NCBI RefSeq assembly: GCF_017052585.1
Contig: NZ_JAFFHZ010000001.1
Span: 2,453,501-2,517,500, forward strand
DNA: 64,000 nucleotides
Direction of reading: 5' to 3'
Origin: Paenibacillus apiarius
GTDB taxonomy: Bacteria > Bacillota > Bacilli > Paenibacillales > Paenibacillaceae
Below the pieces are notes generated by a model. That model did no database searches and was not told the origin of the DNA. It saw only the letters and a program-made list of their open reading frames with translations. Both the position numbers and the translations under genes were made by a program. Positions 56,603 to 64,000 of the stretch are shown here, piece by piece. The first letter of the stretch is position 1, and the number at the start of each line of letters is the position of its first letter.

Positions 56603-57874
56603 ATGTATTTAGTTTATGCGGATAGTGAAGGCAACATCTTTGATCACCCCGAATACATCGGCCTCGCCCGCAGTGGTGACATGATCGTTGAAATATTTGA
56701 AGAAGAACTGATTCCGCTGCCGGAAGGAGCGACGCTTGTCGGACTGCCTTGCACGCGCCCGATCGGATTGGACCCGGATACGGGAGAGATGGTTGCTCTC
56801 CCCGGAGAGGTGCAGGCGGTCGGGGCGCTGCTGCCGCAGGGCTATACGCGTCTGCATATTCCGAGCTACGTGAAGACGGATAAAGAGCAGAAGCTCCCCC
56901 TCTTCGGCTATACGGCGGTCGTGTGGCGAGATGGGAAGTTCTACGCCGCAGCCCATTCGACGGATGATCCGCACAAATGGGATCCGCTGAATTGCGATCC
57001 GGGCGAGCTGCGTGTTCAAGTGGACCAGCTGCTTGGGAAATATCCGGATAATCGGCTATATCAGCATTTGTCGCATTGCGCCTTGCAATACGAATGCTTG
57101 ACCGCCTCCAATACGTTCCTGAATCGCTGGGAAGGCGCCGTTCCGGTATCTTATTCCTGCAACGCCGGCTGTTTTGGCTGTATTTCCGAGCAGCCGGATG
57201 ACAGCGGATTTCCGGCTCCGCAGACGCGGATGAACTTCAAGCCGAATGTCGACGAATTGGTGCAGATTATGCTGGAGCATTTGAAGACGCCGGAATCGAT
57301 TATCAGCTTCGGCCAAGGTTGCGAAGGAGAACCGTCCACGCAGGCGAAGATTATCGTCGAAGCGATGCGCGAGGTGCGCCGCCAGACGGATATGGGGTAT
57401 ATCAACATCAATACCAACGCCGGCTTGACCGACCATATACGGGCCATTGTCGATGCAGGCCTTGATTTGATGCGTGTCAGCACCATCAGTGCGCTGGACG
57501 GCCATTACAATGCGTACTACCGGCCGCGGGCATACACGCTTCACAACGTGGAGAAATCGCTGCGCTATGCATCGGAACAGGGCGTGTATACGTCGATCAA
57601 TTACTTGGTCTTCCCGGGAGTGACCGATCGGGAAGAAGAGATTGAGGCAATGGTGGAGTTCGCGCGCCGGACGAAGCTTCGTCTCATTCAAATGCGCAAC
57701 TTGAACATTGATCCCGAGAGCTATCTTGCGCTCATTCCGAAGGCGCAGGGCGACGTTCTCGGCATGAAGCAGATGATAGATATATTTCGCGATGAGCTGC
57801 CCGACGTCGTGATCGGTTCCTACACGCATGTGCCTCCGACGGAGCTGGCGCGCGTGAAGTCATACGCCAAGTAA
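56603..57874 (+). CDS. Radical SAM enzyme of unknown function
   Basis: 423 residues. The cluster motif CNAGCFGC gives Cys186, Cys190 and Cys193 (CX3CX2C), binding a [4Fe-4S] cluster and S-adenosylmethionine. A glycine-rich SFGQGCEGEPS motif and NINTNAG strand follow, as in the radical SAM barrel (about 180-400). The first about 180 residues form an extra domain unlike standard family members (LVYADSEGNIFDHPEY at the start; Cys131, Cys159 and Cys165 could bind more metal). ATG 56603 follows AGGAGG with 10 nt spacing. It lies between rho and rpmE on the same strand, a place where B. subtilis has no such gene. Substrate unknown. Confidence 0.85.
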   Translation: MYLVYADSEGNIFDHPEYIGLARSGDMIVEIFEEELIPLPEGATLVGLPCTRPIGLDPDTGEMVALPGEVQAVGALLPQGYTRLHIPSYVKTDKEQKLPLFGYTAVVWRDGKFYAAAHSTDDPHKWDPLNCDPGELRVQVDQLLGKYPDNRLYQHLSHCALQYECLTASNTFLNRWEGAVPVSYSCNAGCFGCISEQPDDSGFPAPQTRMNFKPNVDELVQIMLEHLKTPESIISFGQGCEGEPSTQAKIIVEAMREVRRQTDMGYININTNAGLTDHIRAIVDAGLDLMRVSTISALDGHYNAYYRPRAYTLHNVEKSLRYASEQGVYTSINYLVFPGVTDREEEIEAMVEFARRTKLRLIQMRNLNIDPESYLALIPKAQGDVLGMKQMIDIFRDELPDVVIGSYTHVPPTELARVKSYAK

Positions 57875-57922
57875 TAGGTGAATCGGAACTGGAATCGACT
57901 TACTGGAAATGTCAGAATAACA

Positions 57923-57951
57923 TTGCGTGTCTATTTCAAACATGCTATAAT
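57923..57951 (+). promoter_or_regulatory. Promoter of rpmE
   Basis: TTGCGT (57923-57928), 17-nt spacer and TATAAT (57946-57951). Confidence 0.7.
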
Positions 57952-58015
57952 CCATTCATGTGTTTATATAACTCTGGGCACGCAAAGGGCTCAGGGCGGA
58001 GAGAGGTGAATTCAA

Positions 58016-58213
58016 GTGAAAGAAGCAATTCAACCGAAATATCACATCACGACAGTATCTTGCGCATGCGGTAACACGTTTGAAACAGGTTCCGTTAAGG
58101 AAAACCTGAAAGTAGAGGTATGCTCCGCTTGCCATCCGTTCTTCACGGGCAAACAGAAGTTCTTGGACGCTGGCGGTCGTGTGGATAGATTTAAGAAGAA
58201 ATACGGTATCTAA
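58016..58213 (+). CDS. rpmE: 50S ribosomal protein bL31
   Basis: Ribosomal protein at the 50S-30S bridge. 65 residues. It is the zinc-binding (C+) form: CAC near residues 15-17 and CSAC near 36-39. [20 protein letters not shown] closes the family signature. GTG start at 58016 follows GAGAGGTGA. Own promoter and terminator. Confidence 0.97.
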   Translation: MKEAIQPKYHITTVSCACGNTFETGSVKENLKVEVCSACHPFFTGKQKFLDAGGRVDRFKKKYGI

Positions 58214-58231
58214 TGCATATGTGTTTAATGT

Positions 58232-58273
58232 GAACTCCCTTGCTGGCAAACAGTCGAGGGAGTTTATTTTTTT
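58232..58273 (+). terminator. Terminator of rpmE
   Basis: Stem AACTCCCT / AGGGAGTT, loop about 16 nt, T-rich tail. Confidence 0.8.
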
Positions 58274-58400
58274 GCATATTTTTGAGACTATCGTGCTGAA
58301 TGGCATCCCGATTCGCACAAAATGTCAAAACGAATGGCGTTTCCGCCTAGTATGATGAAAATGCAAGTCCTTATCGAACTGCAAAAGGAGGTGCAGCCGT

Positions 58401-59366
58401 GTGAGAATGATGGAACACGAGCGCTGGATACGGAGCGCGGTGGCGTACATCGAGCGGCATTTGACAGATGATGTAGACTTCGACGACGTGGCTAGGCACA
58501 CGGCGGTATCCCGCTTCCATCTGCACCGCGTGTTTCAACAGCAGCTCGGCTTCAGCGCCGCATCATATTTGCGGGAGCGCCGACTGGCTCGGGCTGCGGC
58601 CGATCTATTGCACACGAACAAACGCATTTTGGATATCGCGTTGGAGTACCGGTTTGCTGGACAGGATTCGTTTACACGCACGTTCAAGCGGATTTATGGG
58701 ATGACGCCGCACCAATACCGAAAAGGATTTCGCATATTTCATCGTAAAGAGGAGGGAATGAGGATGACTGAAGGATATCAGCAGCAACCAATGCCGTCCA
58801 ACCCGCTGCGCGCGCCGCATAAAGCCCCTGAAGGTTGGATGGTTACAGGTCTCTATCCCCACGAGTATCAGACCGGCATAGATCGGGTGAACGTGCACCG
58901 GGGGAAAGCGTCTGGCATGCTGCGGGGTGACGATGCCGCCAAGCCGGATGGCTTCGGCACGCTGATGCAGATGTTCCAGGCCGGCATTTATAGAGGCAAG
59001 CGGATTAGGCTGAACGGATTTTTGAAGACGGAAGGCGTGCGGAATTGGGGCGGCTTGTGGATGCGCGTGGATGGCAAGGACGAGGAGGTACTCTCCTTCG
59101 ACAATATGGAAGGCCGACCGATTCAGGGAACGACGGAGTGGGCCTTGTACTCCATCGTGCTGGATGTTCCGCTTCATGCGGAAGCGATTGCGTTCGGCGC
59201 GTTCCTGTGTGGGCCGGGTCATGTCTGGATGGACGGACTTCGCTTTGAAGAGGTGGATGAGTCGGTGCCTACGACTGATATCGTCGAGAAAATCATGACC
59301 ACGCTGCCGGACGGGCCGGTAAATTTGGACTTTGAAGCCAAGGACCATTTGTCGGCAGAGGAGTGA
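58401..59366 (+). CDS. AraC family regulator with C-terminal sensor domain
   Basis: 321 residues. Unusually for AraC regulators, the two HTH motifs are N-terminal (about 5-112, VDFDDVARHTAVSRFHLHRV and GFAGQDSFTRTFKRIYG-like), as in MarA/Rob. The C-terminal part (about 145-300) is a beta-sandwich-like domain with KRIRLNGFLKTEGVRNWGG, GLWMRVDGKDEE, FDNMEGRPIQGTTEW and VWMDGLRFEEV, similar to ligand-binding modules found beside AraC and transpeptidase-like domains. GTG 58401 has AAAGGAGGTG upstream; ATG 58407 is farther. Next gene is 6 nt away. Confidence 0.85.
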   Translation: MRMMEHERWIRSAVAYIERHLTDDVDFDDVARHTAVSRFHLHRVFQQQLGFSAASYLRERRLARAAADLLHTNKRILDIALEYRFAGQDSFTRTFKRIYGMTPHQYRKGFRIFHRKEEGMRMTEGYQQQPMPSNPLRAPHKAPEGWMVTGLYPHEYQTGIDRVNVHRGKASGMLRGDDAAKPDGFGTLMQMFQAGIYRGKRIRLNGFLKTEGVRNWGGLWMRVDGKDEEVLSFDNMEGRPIQGTTEWALYSIVLDVPLHAEAIAFGAFLCGPGHVWMDGLRFEEVDESVPTTDIVEKIMTTLPDGPVNLDFEAKDHLSAEE

Positions 59367-59372
59367 TGGAAC

Positions 59373-60002
59373 ATGTGGGAAAAGCTGTTTGAACTGGGTT
59401 TCGGATTTTTTGTCCAGATCGTGAAGGGCGGACTGACGATATGGGTTCCCGTCGTAATTGCGGCCGTCGGATTGCTGGCTGCTGCAGTCGAAGTGTGGGG
59501 CAAGCGCCGCCACGAAGCTTGGAAGCAGATGGATGGCGCTATCGCCCGCGCCGAAGCGTCCGCAAGTTTCGGCGCCGAGGCCGTGCCTGCGATCATAGGT
59601 TCGTTCATCGTGGCTGGAGGGGTATACGGACTGCTGCAGCTGGCGCGAAGGACGTTCCTGTCGTGGGGGTGGCCCAATCAGCCTGACCTCAACGTTCATC
59701 TGGCTTGGCTCAGCGTATTCGTCGTGTGCAGCGTCGTTATCGGCCTTGGCTGGTTGGATCTTGCGGCCGTCTCCCGCAAGGTGCGTCTCGACGCATTTTG
59801 GGTCTGCTTTGCCGCTGGCTGGACGGTGGCGGCGGCGTGTGCTGCGCAGTGGTTGTATCCGATTGCCGGACTGCATGCCGGGGTATATGCCGCGGTTGGC
59901 GTTATGAGCGCGGCCCTATGCATGCTGCTGCGCGGCTGGCGGGACGATGATGCCCCAGCGGAAGCCGAGCCGGTCCGCGGCGATACGATTGTTAACAATT
60001 GA
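59373..60002 (+). CDS. Membrane protein of unknown function
   Basis: 209 residues with about five membrane segments (about 20-40, 70-90, 108-128, 140-160, 165-185) and a charged C-terminal tail. No family recognised. The start is 6 nt after the AraC gene, so the two are translationally linked; regulation or co-function with that regulator is the only clue. Ends just before the SRP RNA promoter. Confidence 0.75.
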   Translation: MWEKLFELGFGFFVQIVKGGLTIWVPVVIAAVGLLAAAVEVWGKRRHEAWKQMDGAIARAEASASFGAEAVPAIIGSFIVAGGVYGLLQLARRTFLSWGWPNQPDLNVHLAWLSVFVVCSVVIGLGWLDLAAVSRKVRLDAFWVCFAAGWTVAAACAAQWLYPIAGLHAGVYAAVGVMSAALCMLLRGWRDDDAPAEAEPVRGDTIVNN

Positions 60003-60008
60003 CTTTAG

Positions 60009-60037
60009 TTGCACTTTTGCCTCAAATAGTCTATACT
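60009..60037 (+). promoter_or_regulatory. Promoter of the SRP RNA
   Basis: TTGCAC (60009-60014), 17-nt spacer, TATACT (60032-60037); start about 60043. It overlaps nothing but directly follows the membrane protein stop. Confidence 0.75.
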
Positions 60038-60041
60038 AGGT

Positions 60042-60314
60042 TTTGCCGTGCTAGATGGGGAGGTAGCGGTGCCCTGTAACTCGCAATCCGCTATAGCGAG
60101 ATTGAATTCCTGTTAGAGGTTTTGTCGATGTGGGGTCCGGTATTTGCGTTTGGTGTTGACGGTCGGGTCCTTCGCAATGGGTGCCTATGAATCTGGTCAG
60201 GTCCGGAAGGAAGCAGCCATAAGTAGGAGAGCTCATGTGCCGGAGGGAAGCCTGACCCGAGCTGATACGCAAGAGTGCCGCTCGGATCGCAATTATCAAT
60301 AACAGGTGCACGGT
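60042..60314 (+). ncRNA. scr: Signal recognition particle RNA, large Bacillus type
   Basis: About 270 nt. The 5' Alu domain shows TTTGCCGTGCTAGATGGGGA and GGTAGCGGTGCCCTGTAA. The S domain carries the universal SRP54-binding loop TCAGGTCCGGAAGGAAGCA (about 60198-60216) with CATGTGCC after it. The 3' end GGTGCACGG closes with the 5' GCCGTGC. Its place before dnaX is conserved in Bacillales. Confidence 0.97.
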
Positions 60315-60331
60315 TTTCATATTGCATGAGA

Positions 60332-60357
60332 GACACCGAATGATTCGGTGTTTTTTT
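60332..60357 (+). terminator. Terminator of the SRP RNA
   Basis: Stem GACACCGAA / TTCGGTGT, loop TGA, seven T. Confidence 0.88.
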
Positions 60358-60579
60358 GTTTTATAGTAATTATGAATGTATGTTCATATATAATGGACAA
60401 AAGCAGGAATAACGACCTTATTTGACGAATGAAATATATAACAGCAAAGAGTACGGACGTGCGGTTACGGTATTTGCCTGCCCTTTCTCAATGGCTGGCT
60501 GCCGGTTTCCGCTAGATGAGTCAGACAAGTACACTAGCGAGCGAATGAAGCTTGCGCTTATTAGCATTGAGGTGAGTCT

Positions 60580-61728
60580 ATGACTGAACCAACGCCATAT
60601 TCGGGTTCACTGAAGCCGTTGCCCTCTTCTGCTCCCGTTGGAGAGAGACGTGAAGGGGGGCAAGGTGAATTAAACCTGCTGCAGCAGTTTGCCGGCGCCT
60701 TTTTGCGAGATGTGAATTTAGGAATTCTGCTTCTGGATACACAGTTTCGGTTGGTAGACATCAGCGAGATGGCCTGCAATGTTCTCGGGTGGGAGCGGGA
60801 ACAGGCGCTGCAGTGCCGTGTCAATGATCTGTTTGGCGATATGCCTACCGAGCATCATTTGGTCCAACGCGCCCTTTTGGAAGGGGTTGTCGTACGCAAT
60901 CACGCGGTTTCATGGCGCAATGGCAACGAACGGTATGAACTGCTCCTCGATTCCAACGTGCTGCGTGACAAGCAAGGTGAAATTGTCGGGGCCTATGTTC
61001 TCTTCAAGGACGTGTCCAACCTTCGTTCGCTGGAGGAGCAGGTTCAACGGAGCGATCGTTTGGCTATGATTGGACAGATTGCGGCGGGAACTGCGCACGA
61101 GATTCGCAATCCGCTCACTTCCATCAAGGGATTTCTCCAGGTGTTCAAGAAGACGCTGCATGAGAAGGGCATGGAGAAGGAAGTTCATTATACCGAGATT
61201 ATGCTGACGGAAATCAATCGGATTAATGAGCTTGTAGGAGAATTTCTGCTGCTGAGCAAGCCGAAGCACGTGACCATTGAACGGGTGGATTTATATCAGG
61301 TCATGAATGATATCATGCCCATTATTCGCAGTGAAGCCGTCCTGCACGGTGTTCACGTTCGCTATGCCGCCGATGAGGCGCTGCCGTACGTCGTTGCCGA
61401 TCGCGAGCTTTTAAAGCAGGTATTCATCAACATTGCGAAGAACGGCATCGAAGCGATAGTCGACGGCGGAACGCTGACGATAACGGTCAGGCGGGATGAT
61501 GCGAGCAAGCGCGTGCTGATCGATATTCACGATACAGGTCCCGGCATTCCTTCTTTTCTCATTGACAAAATATTTGATCCGTTCTTTACGACGAAGCAGA
61601 ATGGAACCGGGCTGGGCCTCTCGGTATGCCAACGTATCATTCATGATTTGGGCGGCACGATTCGCGTCGCATCCAAAGGCTTTGGCACGACGTTTACGCT
61701 GTCGGTCCCTTTTCAACCTGTTGGCTGA
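60580..61728 (+). CDS. Soluble PAS sensor histidine kinase, sporulation-kinase type
   Basis: 382 residues, no membrane segment, so cytoplasmic. One PAS domain (about 38-150), HisKA with phospho-His173 in HEIRNPLTSIKGFLQVF, N box NIAKNGIEA, G boxes DTGPGIPSF and GTGLGLSV. No response regulator neighbour. The signature is that of kinases feeding Spo0F. ATG 60580 follows GAGGTGA. It lies between the SRP RNA and dnaX, a gap that is empty in B. subtilis. Confidence 0.9.
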   Translation: MTEPTPYSGSLKPLPSSAPVGERREGGQGELNLLQQFAGAFLRDVNLGILLLDTQFRLVDISEMACNVLGWEREQALQCRVNDLFGDMPTEHHLVQRALLEGVVVRNHAVSWRNGNERYELLLDSNVLRDKQGEIVGAYVLFKDVSNLRSLEEQVQRSDRLAMIGQIAAGTAHEIRNPLTSIKGFLQVFKKTLHEKGMEKEVHYTEIMLTEINRINELVGEFLLLSKPKHVTIERVDLYQVMNDIMPIIRSEAVLHGVHVRYAADEALPYVVADRELLKQVFINIAKNGIEAIVDGGTLTITVRRDDASKRVLIDIHDTGPGIPSFLIDKIFDPFFTTKQNGTGLGLSVCQRIIHDLGGTIRVASKGFGTTFTLSVPFQPVG

Positions 61729-61867
61729 ATTCCGGGAGGCCGATTCGCAGCAAAAGGCGACGAATGAAATATGGATAGTCTTTCCAAGTTTCCAGAGAGA
61801 GGAAATGGCTGTTTTTTTAGCGGTTATGATATAGTATAATAAGAAAAACGTTTTCGAGGGTTGCAAC

Positions 61868-63631
61868 ATGGGGCATATCGCATTGTATCGCGCATGGAGG
61901 CCACAGTCATTTCATGACATGGTCGGACAACAGCATATTATTCAAACGCTGCAAAATTCGCTGCGGGAGCGGCGTTTTTCGCATGCGTACCTGTTCAGTG
62001 GACCGCGTGGAACAGGGAAGACCAGTGCCGCGAAAATACTGGCTAAAGCCGTAAACTGCGAGCAAGGGCCTGGCCCGGAGCCTTGCAACGCTTGTGAAGC
62101 GTGTCGGCGCATCACCGCAGGTTCCGTGATGGATGTGGTGGAAATCGACGCCGCTTCCAACCGGGGCGTGGAGGAAATTCGCGATCTTCGCGAAAAAGTG
62201 AAGTATGCGCCAACCGAAGTGCGCCATAAGGTGTACATTATCGATGAAGTTCACATGTTGACGACGGAAGCTTTCAATGCGCTCTTGAAGACATTGGAGG
62301 AGCCTCCGGCTCACGTCATGTTCATTTTGGCGACGACGGAACCGCATCGATTGCCTGCAACGATCATATCCCGCTGCCAGCGGTTTGATTTCAGAAGGGT
62401 ATCGTTGGATGAGCAGGTCACCCGCTTGGAGCAAGTGTGTGCGGACGAGCACATTCAAGCCGATCGGGAAAGCCTAACGTATATCGCGAAGCTGTCTGAC
62501 GGTGGAATGCGCGACGCGCTCAGCTTGTTGGATCAAGCGGCTTCGTTTACCGACGGACAAGTTACCTATCAGCAAGTGCTGGATATTACAGGCGGGATGC
62601 CGGAAGAGCAATTTGCCGAATTGGCCCAGGCGGCGCAAGCCGGGGACGTCGGAACGATTCTGTCGGTAATCGAGCGCCTGATGCAGGAAGGCAAGAGCGC
62701 TGACAAGTGCATGGAAAGCCTGCTCTACTTTTTCCGGGATTTGCTTATGATGAAGATGGTGCCGAGCGGGGATGCGTTGACGGATCGCCTAACGAGGGTC
62801 GAAGTCTTCCGTGACTTGGCCGAGACGTTTGCGGCCGAACGCTTGTTCCAGATCATTGACACGTTGAACCGATATCAGACAGACATGAAATTTGCGGTTC
62901 AGCCGCAGACCTTGTTTGAAGTCGCACTGCTTCAGATAGCGGCGCAAGGCCAGTCGTTCTCTTCAGGTCACACAGGCGCTCAGGGTGCGCAGGATACAGG
63001 CTTGGCGGCACAGGGTGCGGTGGAACAATCTTCCTCTGTGCAACATTTGCAGCGTCAGGTTGCGTCTCTAGAAGCGAAGCTTGATCAACTGTTGAAGTCA
63101 GGCGCGGCAGTTGGCACTCAGCAAGAAAACGTTGCGGCTGAGCGTGCGCAGGCAGCTACCCGATCTTCCGGCCGTGTATCACGGCTTGCGAATAAGCCGC
63201 CTCAATTCGAACGATATGTCGCTGACAAGGACAGTTCTGAATTCGGCCGTATTCGCGGCAATTGGGGACAGGTGCTGCAGCGCGTCAAAGAAGCCGGAGT
63301 GACGATCCACGCATGGCTTGTGAATGGAGAACCGGTATCGGCGCTTGAAGACCGAATCCTGATTGCTTTCAAAAATACGATTCATCGGGATACGACTGAG
63401 AAGCCGAACAACAAACAGGTCATTGAACGTGTGCTGTCCGACACATTCGGCAAGCCGTATCAGCTTGACACGATGATGTTGAAGGACTGGGAGGCTGCGG
63501 GAGCCCGAACAGAGGACAGGGAGGAGCCTGATTTTCAGTTGGAGCCTGAAGGTCAAGAATCGTCCCGGGAACCATGGATTGACGAGGCTATCCACATGTT
63601 TGGAGAAGACCTTGTTGTCATAAAAGATTAA
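61868..63631 (+). CDS. dnaX: DNA polymerase III subunit gamma/tau
   Basis: Clamp-loader ATPase that organises the replicative polymerase. 587 residues. Walker A GPRGTGKTSAAK, zinc module CEQGPGPEPCNACEAC, Walker B-like IIDEVHML and sensor TTEPHRLP. The linker after about residue 370 is Gln/Ser-rich and a coiled coil follows (VQHLQRQVASLEAKLDQLL) before the tau tail. ATG 61868 follows GAGGG. Promoter region is 61729-61867. Followed by ebfC, as expected. Confidence 0.97.
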   Translation: MGHIALYRAWRPQSFHDMVGQQHIIQTLQNSLRERRFSHAYLFSGPRGTGKTSAAKILAKAVNCEQGPGPEPCNACEACRRITAGSVMDVVEIDAASNRGVEEIRDLREKVKYAPTEVRHKVYIIDEVHMLTTEAFNALLKTLEEPPAHVMFILATTEPHRLPATIISRCQRFDFRRVSLDEQVTRLEQVCADEHIQADRESLTYIAKLSDGGMRDALSLLDQAASFTDGQVTYQQVLDITGGMPEEQFAELAQAAQAGDVGTILSVIERLMQEGKSADKCMESLLYFFRDLLMMKMVPSGDALTDRLTRVEVFRDLAETFAAERLFQIIDTLNRYQTDMKFAVQPQTLFEVALLQIAAQGQSFSSGHTGAQGAQDTGLAAQGAVEQSSSVQHLQRQVASLEAKLDQLLKSGAAVGTQQENVAAERAQAATRSSGRVSRLANKPPQFERYVADKDSSEFGRIRGNWGQVLQRVKEAGVTIHAWLVNGEPVSALEDRILIAFKNTIHRDTTEKPNNKQVIERVLSDTFGKPYQLDTMMLKDWEAAGARTEDREEPDFQLEPEGQESSREPWIDEAIHMFGEDLVVIKD

Positions 63632-63670
63632 TTCAATTATTCTAAGTAGAAAAAAGGAGATTTCACGGCG

Positions 63671-63982
63671 ATGAACAATATGAATCAAATGATGAAACAA
63701 GTTAAAAAAATGCAAGAACAAATGCTGAAAGCTCAGGAAGAGCTGGCGGACAAGAGAATTGTCGGCACATCCGGCGGCGGCGCGGTAACGGTAGAAGTTA
63801 ACGGCCACAAAAAAGTGTTGAGTATTGCTATCAAACCTGAAGTTGTCGATGCGGAAGATATCGAAATGCTGCAGGATCTCGTCATGACCGCGGTTAACGA
63901 TGCTCTTACAAAAGCGGAAGATTTGGCGAACGACGATATGGCTAAATTCACAGGCGGAATGAAAATTCCTGGCTTGTTCTAA
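63671..63982 (+). CDS. ebfC: Nucleoid-associated protein YbaB/EbfC
   Basis: Small dimeric DNA-binding protein linked with recombination genes. 103 residues. Met/Gln/Lys-rich N-terminal helix ([19 protein letters not shown]) then the family core [15 protein letters not shown] and [20 protein letters not shown] 63671 follows AAAAGGAG. The expected next gene, recR, would start beyond the window. Confidence 0.96.
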   Translation: MNNMNQMMKQVKKMQEQMLKAQEELADKRIVGTSGGGAVTVEVNGHKKVLSIAIKPEVVDAEDIEMLQDLVMTAVNDALTKAEDLANDDMAKFTGGMKIPGLF

Positions 63983-64000
63983 TCGAACAAAGAAGAGGCA

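Noticed and set aside
58605..59876. 423-codon minus-strand frame
   Set aside because: Antisense to the AraC and membrane-protein genes, rich in His, Arg and Pro as expected for a shadow frame.

Overview
The window is chromosomal DNA from a motile, spore-forming, low-to-mid-GC Firmicute, most likely a Paenibacillus-type member of the Bacillales. Evidence: SD-rich starts with many TTG/GTG initiators; gene order ywhD - pbpG-type PBP - speE - speB and DUF1934 (ywiB) - argS - rpoE - pyrG - spo0F - fbaA - murA - rho - rpmE matching Bacillus subtilis; an SRP RNA with an Alu domain next to dnaX-ebfC; a sporulation phosphorelay protein (Spo0F) and HEIRNPLT-type kinases; and a sigma-D type promoter before motAB. 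No tRNA or rRNA genes, CRISPR array or prophage was seen.

Layout. 1-5 kb: tadA (cut by the edge), a dense DnaA-box cluster, a large membrane sensor kinase and motAB. 5-11 kb: an organosulfur module (SolA-like oxidase, SsuA/C/B-type ABC importer, FMN acyl-CoA-dehydrogenase-like desulfurisation enzyme). 11-15 kb: a decayed gene followed by a complete ECF transporter (S, T, two ATPases). 15-21 kb: an accessory, scarred zone: a sulfurtransferase and two fragments of paralogous sulfurtransferase 3' ends, an IS1182-type transposase remnant, an amino-acid-oxidase-like flavoprotein, a TetR regulator and an alpha/beta hydrolase. 21-29 kb: an envelope/stress-like zone with a DUF4097 lipoprotein, an ABC-2 exporter, a one-piece histidine kinase-response regulator fusion, a PD-(D/E)XK-plus-HTH protein, a repeat-rich DUF4097 protein and a secreted coiled-coil protein. 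29-33 kb: an NlpC/P60 hydrolase under a c-di-AMP (ydaO) riboswitch, and a membrane-anchored M1 peptidase with a membrane partner.

33-58 kb is conserved core: YwhD, a FadR regulator with a CynX-type MFS carrier, a class A PBP, spermidine synthesis, argS, a LytS/LytR pair directly upstream of a CstA-type carrier (a likely pyruvate/carbon-scavenging unit), a subtilase, rpoE, pyrG with a leader matching the CTP-dependent slippage attenuator, spo0F with a sigma-H-like promoter, fbaA, murA, rho, an uncharacterised radical SAM enzyme and rpmE. 58-64 kb: an AraC regulator with a membrane protein, SRP RNA, a soluble PAS kinase, dnaX and ebfC.

The strongest leads are the DnaA-box cluster in front of a sporulation-type kinase, the HK-RR fusion with its nested inverted repeat, four CAGACTA heptamers before the repeat-rich DUF4097 gene, the unstudied radical SAM gene wedged between rho and rpmE, and the PD-(D/E)XK-HTH protein with a terminator-like hairpin in its leader. 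All functional calls are from reading the sequence; no database search was possible.
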